Assembly (NCBI GenBank): GCA_016294165.1
Contig: JAEDCM010000011.1
Location: forward strand, 1 to 45,267
DNA from: Anaeroplasmataceae bacterium
Lineage (GTDB): Bacteria > Bacillota_I > Bacilli_A > Acholeplasmatales > JAEDCM01
DNA length: 45,267 nt
Reading direction: 5' to 3'
Shown here piece by piece: positions 1 to 7,017 of this stretch. The translations under genes were made by a program, and so were the position numbers. The notes below the pieces were generated by a model. The model was not told the origin of the DNA. It saw nothing but the letters and a program-made list of their open reading frames with translations, and did no database searches. The first letter of the stretch is position 1. Every line of letters begins with the position of its first letter.

Positions 1-29
1 CATTCTTCAATTACAATATTAAATTATTA

Positions 30-54
30 TGTCCAACTTTGTGGGTTCACTACA
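30..54. mobile_element. possible terminal inverted repeat of an IS3-family (IS150-like) element
   Basis: The stretch begins TGTCCAACTTTG and ends TTCACTACA. Read from the other strand it starts TGTAGTGAACCC and ends AAAGTTGGACA, which resembles the terminal repeats I remember for IS3/IS150-group elements in Firmicutes. In that orientation the element would lie to the left, outside the window, and end at about position 54, only 11 bases beyond the stop codon of the rsmA fusion gene. No transposase is visible in the 29 bases available, so this rests on pattern resemblance alone. Confidence 0.35.
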
Positions 55-65
55 ATGTTCACCTT

Positions 66-1388
66 TTATTTTTCTAATCCAAAATATTCAATTAAATATT
101 TATAATCATCTTTAAAAAAAGATAATCTATATTTTTTAAGATCATTAACATTAATCCATTTAGCCTCTGAAACCTCTTCAAAATCTAGAATAATTGGTTC
201 ATTTTTATCAACCTCAACAGTGTAAAAATATCTTATCTGATTAATCGATTTAACGGTTTTATCTAGTCTAATATCTAAACAAGATAGATTAAGTTCTTCC
301 TTAATCTCTCTTTTTATTGCATCTAAGTTCTCCTCACCACTTAAAACAGCACCACCTGTTAAGGCCCATATTCCCGGATAGTTAATCTTATAATTTGATC
401 TTTTTTGAATTAAAAACTCATCATTTGATTTGATAACAGCCATAACAATTTTGGTATATTCACCGCGTGATGTATTATCCCCTCGACTAATGATTTTTCC
501 TGTAGGTAAGCCAAATTCATCAACTATATCGATTAATTCTTTACTTGATAATTTATCTAAAAGTAAGTCACTTAACCTAACAAAATCATCAATAGAAAGC
601 TCCTCAGATCTAACCGTAGTTTTTAGATTTATTTCCTTTAAAATATCCTCATAAATTTCCTTTTTAGGTCCAAAGCGATTAATTAAATTATTTATTAAAG
701 TCTTTCTTCTTTGTGCAAAAGCACTTCTTACAACATCAAAGAAAAACCATTCCTTCTTTGGAAAATACTGTTGCTTATCATATGTTTTTATTTCTAATAC
801 TGCACTATCGACATTCGGCGCAGGAATAAAAACATTACGCGGAACATTTAAAACCTTTTTAACTGTTGCACGGTATTGAATAGCAATACTTAAGGAATTG
901 TATTCCTTTGTCTTGGTTTTACCTGCTAATCTATTAGCAACCTCTAATTGCATCATAACAATATATTTTTTTATTCTACTAACCCTCTCTAATAATGTTA
1001 ATAAAATAGGGGTTGTGATGTAATAAGGTAGATTTGCAATAACGTATATTTCCTGACAATCAGGTAAATACTTTTCAATATCACGATTAACATCAGCTTC
1101 TAAAATATCCTGATTAATAATCTTAACATTATCATATTCACTTAAGGTATCCTCTAAAATTGGTAATAAATCAGTATCAATTTCATAACATAATACTTTT
1201 TTAGCATGTTTAGCAATATAATTAGTAAGAGCACCTAATCCAGGTCCAATTTCAATTACACCAACATTTTCATTTAGTTCTGCCGCATTAACAATTGATG
1301 ATAAAATATAATCACTTGTTAGAAAGTTTTGTCCAAACTTCTTTTTGATATGAAATTGGTATTTATTCAAAATCTCCGATGTTTTCAT
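66..1388 (-). CDS. rsmA: RsmA (KsgA) 16S rRNA dimethyladenosine methyltransferase fused to a C-terminal NUDIX hydrolase
   Basis: Residues 1 to about 280 form a complete RsmA, the S-adenosylmethionine-dependent enzyme that dimethylates two adjacent adenines near the 3' end of 16S rRNA. Visible are FGQNFL (18-23), the SAM loop IEIGPGLGALT (45-55), the catalytic NLPYYI (119-124) and the FIPAPNVDSAVLEI stretch. Usual RsmA proteins stop near 270-295 residues; this one runs to 440. Residues about 284-440 are a NUDIX domain with an opening like isopentenyl-diphosphate isomerase-type NUDIX proteins (ELIDIVDEFGLPTG) and a NUDIX box at 346-368. The box keeps the catalytic R360-E361 and E364-E365, but Asn367 replaces its last Gly. 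GAGGAG lies 7 bases before the ATG. The gene overlaps the end of rnmV by 26 bases, so the two are probably translated together. The NUDIX substrate cannot be read from sequence. Confidence 0.93.
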   Translation of the reverse strand: MKTSEILNKYQFHIKKKFGQNFLTSDYILSSIVNAAELNENVGVIEIGPGLGALTNYIAKHAKKVLCYEIDTDLLPILEDTLSEYDNVKIINQDILEADVNRDIEKYLPDCQEIYVIANLPYYITTPILLTLLERVSRIKKYIVMMQLEVANRLAGKTKTKEYNSLSIAIQYRATVKKVLNVPRNVFIPAPNVDSAVLEIKTYDKQQYFPKKEWFFFDVVRSAFAQRRKTLINNLINRFGPKKEIYEDILKEINLKTTVRSEELSIDDFVRLSDLLLDKLSSKELIDIVDEFGLPTGKIISRGDNTSRGEYTKIVMAVIKSNDEFLIQKRSNYKINYPGIWALTGGAVLSGEENLDAIKREIKEELNLSCLDIRLDKTVKSINQIRYFYTVEVDKNEPIILDFEEVSEAKWINVNDLKKYRLSFFKDDYKYLIEYFGLEK

Positions 1389-1923
1389 TTTTTATCTCCT
1401 CTGTTAATGCATATAAGTTTTCCTTTTTTATTCCAAAAAGATTTAATCTTTTTAAAAGCGTCTTTGCATTGGTATGTCCAATGTTTAATCTAGATGATAA
1501 TGTATCTCTTAATAGTGAGCTATTTTTATTACCAACATATCCTAAATTAATTAAATCACTATTTGTAATTTCATTAATATGATTAGCTTCAGACAATACA
1601 TTATCTAATGCCTTCTTTATTTCCACAAGGCTAGCATGCTCCACACCAATCTTTTTTCGATTATGGCTAAAAGCCTTATCTCTTGGAATAAAGGCATGCT
1701 TACAATTTTTAATCTTACTACTAATTATTTTCCTAATTCTTTCACCAGGATAATCTGGATCTAAAAATAATATAATATCTCTTGTCTTTGAAAGCTCTAT
1801 AATTATAGGTAATGATTCTTTAATCTCACTACCATTAGTAACAATTACATCAATATCCTTATAAATCTTTTTAATTTTATCTAAATCATGATATCCTTCC
1901 ACAACAATTACTTCATTATACAT
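1363..1923 (-). CDS. rnmV: ribonuclease M5 (5S rRNA maturation, Toprim domain)
   Basis: RNase M5 makes the final cuts that mature 5S rRNA from its precursor. The N-terminal Toprim domain is clear: VVEGYHD holds the catalytic Glu, and LFLDPDYPGERIR the acidic DxD pair. GVEHAS and the basic C-terminal half match the M5 family. I place the start at the ATG at 1923, giving 186 residues, the length of the Bacillus enzyme. AGG lies six bases upstream, and a longer reading would add a non-homologous leader that overlaps the upstream gene further. With this start it overlaps the HD gene by 8 bases, and rsmA follows with overlap. The order rnmV-rsmA is conserved across Firmicutes and couples two rRNA maturation enzymes. 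Confidence 0.92.
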   Translation of the reverse strand: MYNEVIVVEGYHDLDKIKKIYKDIDVIVTNGSEIKESLPIIIELSKTRDIILFLDPDYPGERIRKIISSKIKNCKHAFIPRDKAFSHNRKKIGVEHASLVEIKKALDNVLSEANHINEITNSDLINLGYVGNKNSSLLRDTLSSRLNIGHTNAKTLLKRLNLFGIKKENLYALTEEIKNENIGDFE

Positions 1924-3103
1924 ATTTTTCCTCATAAACGATAATACTATTAATCTTTGAACTACTCTTACTAAATGCCTCAACAATAGGAGAGAATTCA
2001 ATTAAATCCATTATTTTTTCATTAGGTAATAATATTTTAATTTGATCGTTATTCTTATAGCTATATGCTTCCTTACTAACATTATCCTCAATATAATAAT
2101 AATTAGGATTTTCCTTTAATAAAGCTATTTTTTCAATATCATCATTCGAAGCAAATCTTAAATCAATATACTTAAATAATCTTCTATTAAGAAATTTATT
2201 TGATAAAATTCTTAGTTCTATATCATCTTCATATAAGAAACTTTTAATACAACCATTAATATATACATCATCAATTTCAACATATGATTTAACATCATCT
2301 TTATTATTTAATGACTTAATTAAAAGATTTAAATTTGTTTTAAAATGATAATTATTTTCTATCAAATATTTAATTCTAGCATAGATTTTTTCTAGCATTA
2401 TTTCATAGCATCTTGCGACTGGATGATAATAAACTTGATAATACATATGGTATCTACTCATCAAATAATCTTCAATATTTGGAACACTAGTAGCTTTAAA
2501 TAAAATTCGATTATTTCTAATAACCATACCTCTTAATATCTTCTCATAATCAATTTCACCAAAGGCCGCTCCTGTAAAGTAAGCATCTCTTAAAAGATAA
2601 TCCATACGATCAACATCCAATTGACTAGAAACTAAATCCTCAATTATCTCATATTTTCCCTCATGAGCAATGATTGAAGAAATATCATTAGGAAGATTAT
2701 CATTATATTCCTTTAGAACCTTATTAACCTCGGTATCCCCAAGAATAATTTTATTAGTCATAATTTCATGATTTACTAAAAAGATATCCTCATAGCTATG
2801 TGAGTATGGTCCATGTCCTAAATCATGAAGTAAAGCACTGCATAGAAATACAACTTTTTCATATTCTGTCAGAGCATTTTTTACATCATTAACATGTTCT
2901 AAAACCTCACGTGCTAATTCATATGTTCCTAGGGAATGGGAAAAACGATTATGTTCAGCCATATGGAATACCATAGAAACCCCACTTAATTGTTTAATTC
3001 TTCTTAAGCGTTGAAATTCTTTTGTATCAATTAATTTTTTGATAACTTCATATTCAATTCTAATATATCCATAAATTGGATCCCTAAATACCGTATTTAC
3101 CAT
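1916..3103 (-). CDS. HD-domain phosphohydrolase (YwfO/dGTPase-like)
   Basis: This 395-residue protein has the HD-superfamily metal-binding signature in its N-terminal third: HNRFSHSLGTYELA followed by LLHDLGHGPYSHSYE. It opens with RDPIYGYI, typical of the YwfO/COG1078 group related to dNTP triphosphohydrolases. Members hydrolyse nucleoside triphosphates or related phosphate esters with a bound divalent metal; the substrate here is not determinable. AGGAGG precedes the ATG at a normal distance. The gene starts only 51 bases after the pduL stop, and the pduL terminator hairpin fills most of that gap, so it is probably transcribed by readthrough or from a promoter inside pduL. rnmV overlaps its last 8 bases. 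Confidence 0.88.
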   Translation of the reverse strand: MVNTVFRDPIYGYIRIEYEVIKKLIDTKEFQRLRRIKQLSGVSMVFHMAEHNRFSHSLGTYELAREVLEHVNDVKNALTEYEKVVFLCSALLHDLGHGPYSHSYEDIFLVNHEIMTNKIILGDTEVNKVLKEYNDNLPNDISSIIAHEGKYEIIEDLVSSQLDVDRMDYLLRDAYFTGAAFGEIDYEKILRGMVIRNNRILFKATSVPNIEDYLMSRYHMYYQVYYHPVARCYEIMLEKIYARIKYLIENNYHFKTNLNLLIKSLNNKDDVKSYVEIDDVYINGCIKSFLYEDDIELRILSNKFLNRRLFKYIDLRFASNDDIEKIALLKENPNYYYIEDNVSKEAYSYKNNDQIKILLPNEKIMDLIEFSPIVEAFSKSSSKINSIIVYEEKYV

Positions 3104-3116
3104 ATAAACCTCCTAG

Positions 3117-3148
3117 AAAAAAATAGGTCTCTAAAAATCAGAGACCTT
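3117..3148 (-). terminator. rho-independent terminator after pduL
   Basis: AGGTCTCT (3125-3132) pairs perfectly with AGAGACCT (3140-3147) around a 7-base loop. On the minus strand the stem is followed by seven T residues (complement of 3117-3123). The run lies 13 bases before the next start codon, so readthrough may feed the HD-rnmV-rsmA genes. Confidence 0.85.
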
Positions 3149-3154
3149 AAATAA

Positions 3155-3736
3155 TTATTTAATGATTTCAACAATGCTTCCTTGTTTTAAATCAAAAGCA
3201 TTTGCATCATCAACGTCTAAGTGACAATCTAATTTATATTGTGCTCCAACACGACATAACACATTATTCATGATTCCACCTTTTGCTCCTTCAACCTTTA
3301 AAGAAACAACGTCTTTATCTTTGATACCATATTCTTCTCCCTCTTCAACAGAAAAATGAATATGTCTATCAGCAACAATAACACCTTCAGAAATTTTTAC
3401 AGCATTTCCATTTAATGGGTTAACGATTGTAGCTGCTCCAGATCCTTTGATATCTCCACTTGAACGAACAGGTGCAACAAACTTACCTTTAACAGCATCT
3501 GATCTTGAAAGTTCAATTTGAGTTTCTTTTCTAACTGGTCCTAAAATTCTAATTCCAGCAATTTCTTTTCCAGCTTCGCTAATTACATTTACTTTTTCTT
3601 CTGCAGCGAATTGTCCAGGTTGGCTTAAATCTTTAAAATGAGTTAACTCATATCCTTCACCAAATAAGAATTCTAAATGTTCTTGACTTAAATGCACATG
3701 ACGTGCTGATACACCAACAGGTACTTGATTTTTCAT
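3155..3736 (-). CDS. pduL: phosphate propanoyltransferase (PduL-type phosphotransacylase)
   Basis: PduL enzymes exchange CoA and phosphate on short acyl groups (acyl-CoA plus phosphate to acyl-phosphate plus CoA). In organisms lacking Pta they serve as the phosphotransacetylase for acetate fermentation. At 193 residues this is a cytosolic-length form without a long microcompartment-targeting extension. The zinc-binding His motifs are present: VGVSARHVHLS near the N-terminus, VADRHIHFS in the middle and a CHLDVDDANAFD tail. AAAGGAG precedes the ATG, a good promoter lies upstream, and a terminator follows. No other microcompartment genes are nearby, which favours a general acetyl-phosphate or ATP-yielding role; this last point is inference. 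Confidence 0.9.
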   Translation of the reverse strand: MKNQVPVGVSARHVHLSQEHLEFLFGEGYELTHFKDLSQPGQFAAEEKVNVISEAGKEIAGIRILGPVRKETQIELSRSDAVKGKFVAPVRSSGDIKGSGAATIVNPLNGNAVKISEGVIVADRHIHFSVEEGEEYGIKDKDVVSLKVEGAKGGIMNNVLCRVGAQYKLDCHLDVDDANAFDLKQGSIVEIIK

Positions 3737-3779
3737 AATATATAATCTCCTTTTGTTATTAACTTATTTTACCACTAAC

Positions 3780-3808
3780 ATTATACCTCTTTTCATTTAA
3801 AAAAACAA
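3780..3808 (-). promoter_or_regulatory. sigma-A-type promoter of pduL
   Basis: On the minus strand TTGTTT (complement of 3803-3808) and TATAAT (complement of 3780-3785) are separated by exactly 17 bases, about 45 bases before the pduL start codon. Confidence 0.65.
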
Positions 3809-3811
3809 TAC

Positions 3812-3829
3812 CTATGATTTTAATCATAG
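3812..3829. repeat. inverted repeat in the pduL/cwlJ divergent region
   Basis: CTATGATT and AATCATAG form an 8-base perfect inverted repeat with a 2-base centre, three bases upstream of the pduL -35 element. No T-run follows on either strand, so it looks more like an operator than a terminator. The binding protein is unknown. Confidence 0.5.
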
Positions 3830-3868
3830 ATAAGTGCATTTTTGAATATATTTTTATGAGGTGATTTT

Positions 3869-4288
3869 ATCGCAGTTGTTAAATATACTCAAAAAGATTT
3901 AGAGCTGTTAGGAAGACTAATGCGTGCAGAGGCAGAATCAGATGGAAAAAAGGGTATGCTATTAGTAGGAATGGTCGGTGTAAATCGCGTAAGAGCACGA
4001 TGCCTAGACTTTAAAAATATCAGTACCATAAATGCAATGGTTTTTCAATCTCCAGGAGGATTTGAAGCCACCCAAAAATCCTATTTTTATCAAGCCGCAC
4101 GATCAGTTGATATTGAGCTTGCAAAAAAAGTGTGTGAGGGTGAATCATTTGAACCAGGTAGAAGAGCCTTATGGTTCTTTAATCCTTATGCCAATAGCTG
4201 CCCAAGCACCTGGTATGGACAATATAATAGTGGAATATATAAATCACATTGCTTCTTTAGTCCAACCGAAAGTGAAAATTGTTATTAA
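3869..4288 (+). CDS. cwlJ: CwlJ-type spore cortex-lytic hydrolase (SleB/hydrolase-2 domain)
   Basis: CwlJ degrades spore cortex peptidoglycan during germination. The reading frame carries the family's catalytic region RLMRAEAES (Glu in AEAE) and the typical CwlJ C-terminus ALWFFNPYANSCPSTWYGQ, SGIYKSHCFF. The first in-frame ATG (3920) would cut into the conserved N-terminal helix, because homologous sequence (KYTQKDLELLGRL) continues upstream to 3869. There an ATC codon sits at ideal distance behind GAGGTGATTTT, with a stop codon just before (3857). No ATG, GTG or TTG occurs in frame between. I therefore place the start at the ATC, giving 139 residues, the normal CwlJ length. gerQ follows after 11 bases, and CwlJ is known to depend on GerQ. 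The start is inferred; the family call is firm. Confidence 0.85.
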   Translation: MAVVKYTQKDLELLGRLMRAEAESDGKKGMLLVGMVGVNRVRARCLDFKNISTINAMVFQSPGGFEATQKSYFYQAARSVDIELAKKVCEGESFEPGRRALWFFNPYANSCPSTWYGQYNSGIYKSHCFFSPTESENCY

Positions 4289-4299
4289 GGAGGTGTCAT

Positions 4300-4653
4300 A
4301 TGAATAGCTTTGGATATAATTTTTATCCTGTATATCCTGGATATACCCCTTATCAAGGAATACCAACTCCAGGACCTCAACCCCAAAATCAAATGATGTA
4401 TAATGAAGAATCGTATATTGAAAATATTTTAAGATTAAACCTTGGAAAAAATGTAAGTATCTATATGAATTTTGAAAATAGCCAATGGGGTTCAAAAATA
4501 TTTAAAGGAATCCTAGAAGCCGCCGGAAAGGATCATATTATCATTAGTGATCCAAACACAAAAATGCGCTATATTCTTTTGACTATCTATTTAGATTACA
4601 TTACATTTGAAGAAGAAATTGAATATTATTATCCATATTCTCCTAATAGATAA
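4300..4653 (+). CDS. gerQ: GerQ spore coat protein
   Basis: GerQ is a spore coat protein needed for CwlJ function or localisation during germination and is a transglutaminase substrate in Bacillus. Here a short Tyr/Pro/Gln-rich N-terminus (residues 1-35) precedes the conserved domain: YIENILRLNLGKNVSIYM, then NSQWGSKIFKGILEAAGKD, HIIISDP and MRYILLTIYLDYITFEEEI. At 117 residues it is shorter than the Bacillus protein (about 180), and the loss is in the low-complexity N-terminus. The start is set by AGGAGG six bases before the ATG at 4300. It lies directly behind cwlJ, an arrangement that matches their joint role and is the strongest sign of sporulation in the window. Confidence 0.92.
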   Translation: MNSFGYNFYPVYPGYTPYQGIPTPGPQPQNQMMYNEESYIENILRLNLGKNVSIYMNFENSQWGSKIFKGILEAAGKDHIIISDPNTKMRYILLTIYLDYITFEEEIEYYYPYSPNR

Positions 4654-4657
4654 ATTA

Positions 4658-4666
4658 TGGTATAAT
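4658..4666 (+). promoter_or_regulatory. extended -10 promoter of the HIT gene
   Basis: TGGTATAAT is a perfect -10 hexamer with the TGn extension, 21 bases before the start codon. The -35 region is poor, as is common for extended -10 promoters. Confidence 0.6.
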
Positions 4667-4687
4667 GAATTTAGGAGATGATAAATA

Positions 4688-5098
4688 ATGTGTGTGTTTT
4701 GTAAAATTATTAGTAAAGAATTTAGTTCAAATATTGTTTATGAGGATGATTATACATTAGCGTTTTTAGACCTTTCTCAATCAAATGATGGTCATACTTT
4801 AGTTGTACCAAAAAAGCATGTAGAAAACATTTTTGATATGGATGATGAAACAATTTCTCATGTTTTTAAAACAGTAAATAAGGTTAGTAAAGCTATTTCA
4901 AAAGCCCTAAATGTTAACAATATAAACATCATCAATAATAATGGAAAAACGGCTGGACAAAGCGTTTTTCACTTTCATGTTCATATAATTCCTAGACACG
5001 AAAATGATCAAATAAAGTTAGAAGTTAACGATCGCTCTAAGGAATTAAAACCTGAAGATTATACAATCATAAAAGACAAAATTAAAAGTTATTTATAA
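4688..5098 (+). CDS. HIT family nucleotide-binding hydrolase (Hint-like)
   Basis: Histidine-triad proteins hydrolyse nucleoside phosphoramidates and similar nucleotide conjugates. The full 136-residue protein shows the N-terminal zinc pair CVFCK, the FLDLSQSNDGHTLVVPKKH core and the triad HFHVHIIPR at 95-103. The length is normal for the bacterial branch (B. subtilis Hit). It has its own extended -10 promoter, an AGGAGATGATAA ribosome site, and a convergent terminator behind it. It is not obviously linked to the neighbouring spore genes. Confidence 0.93.
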   Translation: MCVFCKIISKEFSSNIVYEDDYTLAFLDLSQSNDGHTLVVPKKHVENIFDMDDETISHVFKTVNKVSKAISKALNVNNINIINNNGKTAGQSVFHFHVHIIPRHENDQIKLEVNDRSKELKPEDYTIIKDKIKSYL

Positions 5099-5102
5099 AA
5101 AA

Positions 5103-5153
5103 TAAAAAATATGAATTTTCAACTAGTCAATAGTTCAAAATTCATATCTTTTT
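5103..5153. terminator. bidirectional terminator between the HIT gene and the metal exporter gene
   Basis: ATATGAATTTT (5109-5119) pairs with AAAATTCATAT (5137-5147). Inside, AACTA and TAGTT can extend the hairpin. An A-run on the left and a T-run on the right serve convergent transcription on both strands. Confidence 0.8.
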
Positions 5154-5165
5154 TATTATACTCCA

Positions 5166-5990
5166 TTAAAAAACATATGATCCAAAATAAATTCCATAAC
5201 CAATTAATAATGATGAAAGAATTAAAATTACAAATATTATTGTGGCATCTTTTCTAGTATTTTTACTTTTCAAAATATAAATTATTCCTAATCCTGCATT
5301 CATACTTAATCCAGCTACTAAAGCTGCAAATGGAATAGCATTAGATATAAACATTTGGGTAATAATTACACTTGATGAGCAATTAGGAATAATTCCAATT
5401 ATTACTGAAAATAAAGGAGTAAGTGCACGATTAGTATTTAAAAAATCTTTAAAACTATCCTCTCCAACCAAATAAATAATTCCACCAAAAATCATATTTA
5501 TAACAAAAACAAAACCTAAAATTTTTAACGAATGAACTAATGGATGAATCAAATATCTTTCTAAATTATTATGACAATTACAGCTGTCAACATCAAACTC
5601 AAGAGCTTCATCTCCACCTTTATAGAAAAAATCAACAGTATATCCAACTGTAAATCCAAAGATAAACTTAACCAAAATTAATGGTATTACCATTAATCTT
5701 TCGCTGCTTGATAATAGAATAGGAATTGATTCATCACTACATGCAATAAAACATGCAATTAATGTTCCAATGGTAATCTTACGAGCAATAAATTTTTCAC
5801 TTAAAAAAACACTGCTTCCGCATTGAGGAATGATCCCAAATGATGCCCCAACAATTGGTGAAAGATTACTATTTTTATCAAATTTAAATTTAATATTATT
5901 AGTAATAAATTCAACAAGTATAAAGAATATTAAGCATATAATAAATACCTTAAAGCTATCGATTAGTGCATCAATAAATATATCTAACAT
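5166..5990 (-). CDS. putative multi-pass heavy-metal exporter (ArsP_2-like permease)
   Basis: This is a hydrophobic protein of about 274 residues with some eight to ten membrane segments. It contains two internally repeated signatures, SFGIIPQCGSSVF in the first half and IIGIIPNCSSSVI in the second, which indicates an inverted or duplicated transporter fold. That pattern fits the putative ten-helix heavy-metal exporter family (ArsP_2), although the ion is not proven. A central Cys/His-rich loop (DSCNCHNN) could bind metal. The start is taken at the ATG at 5990 (5993 is possible), because GGGTGG lies just upstream and a longer reading would run through the operator at 6005-6019. A Fur-family regulator is transcribed divergently, which suggests metal-dependent control. 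Confidence 0.72.
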   Translation of the reverse strand: MLDIFIDALIDSFKVFIICLIFFILVEFITNNIKFKFDKNSNLSPIVGASFGIIPQCGSSVFLSEKFIARKITIGTLIACFIACSDESIPILLSSSERLMVIPLILVKFIFGFTVGYTVDFFYKGGDEALEFDVDSCNCHNNLERYLIHPLVHSLKILGFVFVINMIFGGIIYLVGEDSFKDFLNTNRALTPLFSVIIGIIPNCSSSVIITQMFISNAIPFAALVAGLSMNAGLGIIYILKSKNTRKDATIIFVILILSSLLIGYGIYFGSYVF

Positions 5991-6004
5991 CATACCACCC
6001 TTTT

Positions 6005-6019
6005 TGCAAATCATTTGCA
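6005..6019. promoter_or_regulatory. 7-1-7 palindromic operator, probable Fur-family box
   Basis: TGCAAATCATTTGCA is a perfect 7-1-7 inverted repeat, the geometry of Bacillus Fur, PerR and Zur half-boxes (consensus TGATAATnATTATCA and relatives). It sits at the predicted transcription start of the exporter gene, a few bases after the -10, where bound repressor would block initiation. The adjacent divergent gene encodes a Fur-family regulator. Confidence 0.65.
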
Positions 6020-6025
6020 TTTTTC

Positions 6026-6054
6026 ATTTTACATCTATTTTATAATGATGTCAA
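6026..6054 (-). promoter_or_regulatory. sigma-A promoter of the metal exporter gene
   Basis: On the minus strand a perfect TTGACA (complement of 6049-6054), 17-base spacer and TAAAAT (complement of 6026-6031). The operator at 6005-6019 overlaps the expected +1. Confidence 0.75.
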
Positions 6055-6059
6055 TGTAA

Positions 6060-6088
6060 TTGACAAAATAAAAAATTTAAACTATATT
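6060..6088 (+). promoter_or_regulatory. sigma-A promoter of the Fur-family regulator gene
   Basis: A perfect TTGACA (6060-6065), 17-base spacer and TATATT (6083-6088). The two divergent -35 hexamers lie face to face and form the inverted repeat TGTCAATGTAATTGACA (6049-6065), so one bound protein could affect both promoters. Confidence 0.7.
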
Positions 6089-6105
6089 ATAAATGGTGAT
6101 TGCCC

Positions 6106-6471
6106 ATGAAAAATAAAGAATGTATTTTAAATATAATTAAAAATACAAATGGAATAAGCGCAAATGATATCTATTTAAAATTAAACAAAAAAATTGATTT
6201 ATCAACTGTTTATCGAAATTTAGAAATCTTATGTAAGAACAATATTATTGAAAAGGAAGTGCGATTAGATAAAGTATCCTACTATCAGGTTAGTGCCTTA
6301 CATAAGCATGTATTAATATGTAAAGAATGCAAAAAAGAAATTATTTTAGATGAATGTCCAATAAATGAATTAAGTAAATCACTAAAAGCAAACAATGGGT
6401 TTATTATAACCAATCACAATATTTCAATTGAAGGAATATGTGAAGATTGTAATAAAAAGAGAGTAATTTAG
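6106..6471 (+). CDS. Fur-family metal-responsive transcriptional regulator
   Basis: This 121-residue protein has the Fur fold: an N-terminal winged helix with DLSTVYRNLEIL (31-42) as recognition helix, followed by the metal-sensing half HKHVLICKEC (66-75). Two structural zinc Cys pairs are visible, C72/C75 and C112/C115, with H104 (NHN) as a further ligand. Residues alone do not separate Fur, Zur and PerR types. The start is the ATG at 6106, seven bases after GGTGAT; a TTG six bases earlier is too close to that site. It is divergent from a putative metal exporter with a 7-1-7 operator between them, so it most likely represses that exporter. A GNAT gene follows 24 bases downstream. Confidence 0.88.
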   Translation: MKNKECILNIIKNTNGISANDIYLKLNKKIDLSTVYRNLEILCKNNIIEKEVRLDKVSYYQVSALHKHVLICKECKKEIILDECPINELSKSLKANNGFIITNHNISIEGICEDCNKKRVI

Positions 6472-6495
6472 ATTATTTAATGATGGGGTAGAATA

Positions 6496-6939
6496 ATGTT
6501 TGAAATTAAAACTGTAACAAAAGAAATAATCGATGAATTATCTATTTACTTTTCAACTAAATGGAAGGTTCCAAAACAAGAATATGTAAAGAGTATGAAT
6601 GAAGCACTAGTTTCAAAAACTGGTGTACCATCTTGGTATTATATAAAATGTGATAATAAAATTATTGCAGGTCTAGGGGTCATTAAAAATGATTTTCATA
6701 AAAGACATGATTTAACACCAAACATCTGTGCAGTATACGTTAATGAAGAATATCGTATACAAGAAATCGCAAAAGAATTATTAAATTATGCATGCAATGA
6801 GCTTAGAAAGAAAAAAATAGAAAACGTTTATTTAATAACAACTCATAAAGATTTTTATGAACGATGTGGTTTTAATTATTATTCAGATATAGAAGAAAAT
6901 GATGGTAATATTGTAAGATGTTACCAAAAAAAATTATAA
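6496..6939 (+). CDS. GNAT family N-acetyltransferase
   Basis: A 147-residue single-domain GNAT protein. The acetyl-CoA-binding beta-4/alpha-3 region is CAVYVNEEYRIQEIAKELLNYA, written here in parts: CAVYVNEEYR then IQEIAKELL. The C-terminal YLITTHKDFYERCGF matches the GNAT strand-helix pattern that ends in a Y-x-x-x-GF turn. The substrate is unknown. GATGGGGTAG precedes the ATG. It lies 24 bases after the Fur-family gene and ends at a shared bidirectional terminator, so the two are probably one short operon. Confidence 0.82.
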   Translation: MFEIKTVTKEIIDELSIYFSTKWKVPKQEYVKSMNEALVSKTGVPSWYYIKCDNKIIAGLGVIKNDFHKRHDLTPNICAVYVNEEYRIQEIAKELLNYACNELRKKKIENVYLITTHKDFYERCGFNYYSDIEENDGNIVRCYQKKL

Positions 6940-6956
6940 GAAAGGCAATACTTTTT

Positions 6957-6990
6957 AAAAAAGGTGACTAATAATAGCCACCTTTTATTT
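6957..6990. terminator. bidirectional terminator between the GNAT gene and serS
   Basis: AAAAGGTG (6959-6966) pairs with CACCTTTT (6979-6986). T-rich sequence follows on the plus strand, and a run of T follows on the minus strand from the A-run before 6961. It can end both converging transcripts. Confidence 0.72.
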
Positions 6991-7017
6991 TTATGAAAAT
7001 CGCTTTATAAAGCCTTT

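Noticed and set aside
4032..4307. Second open frame overlapping cwlJ
   Set aside because: cwlJ in the other frame carries the family motifs; this one has no ribosome site and no motif.
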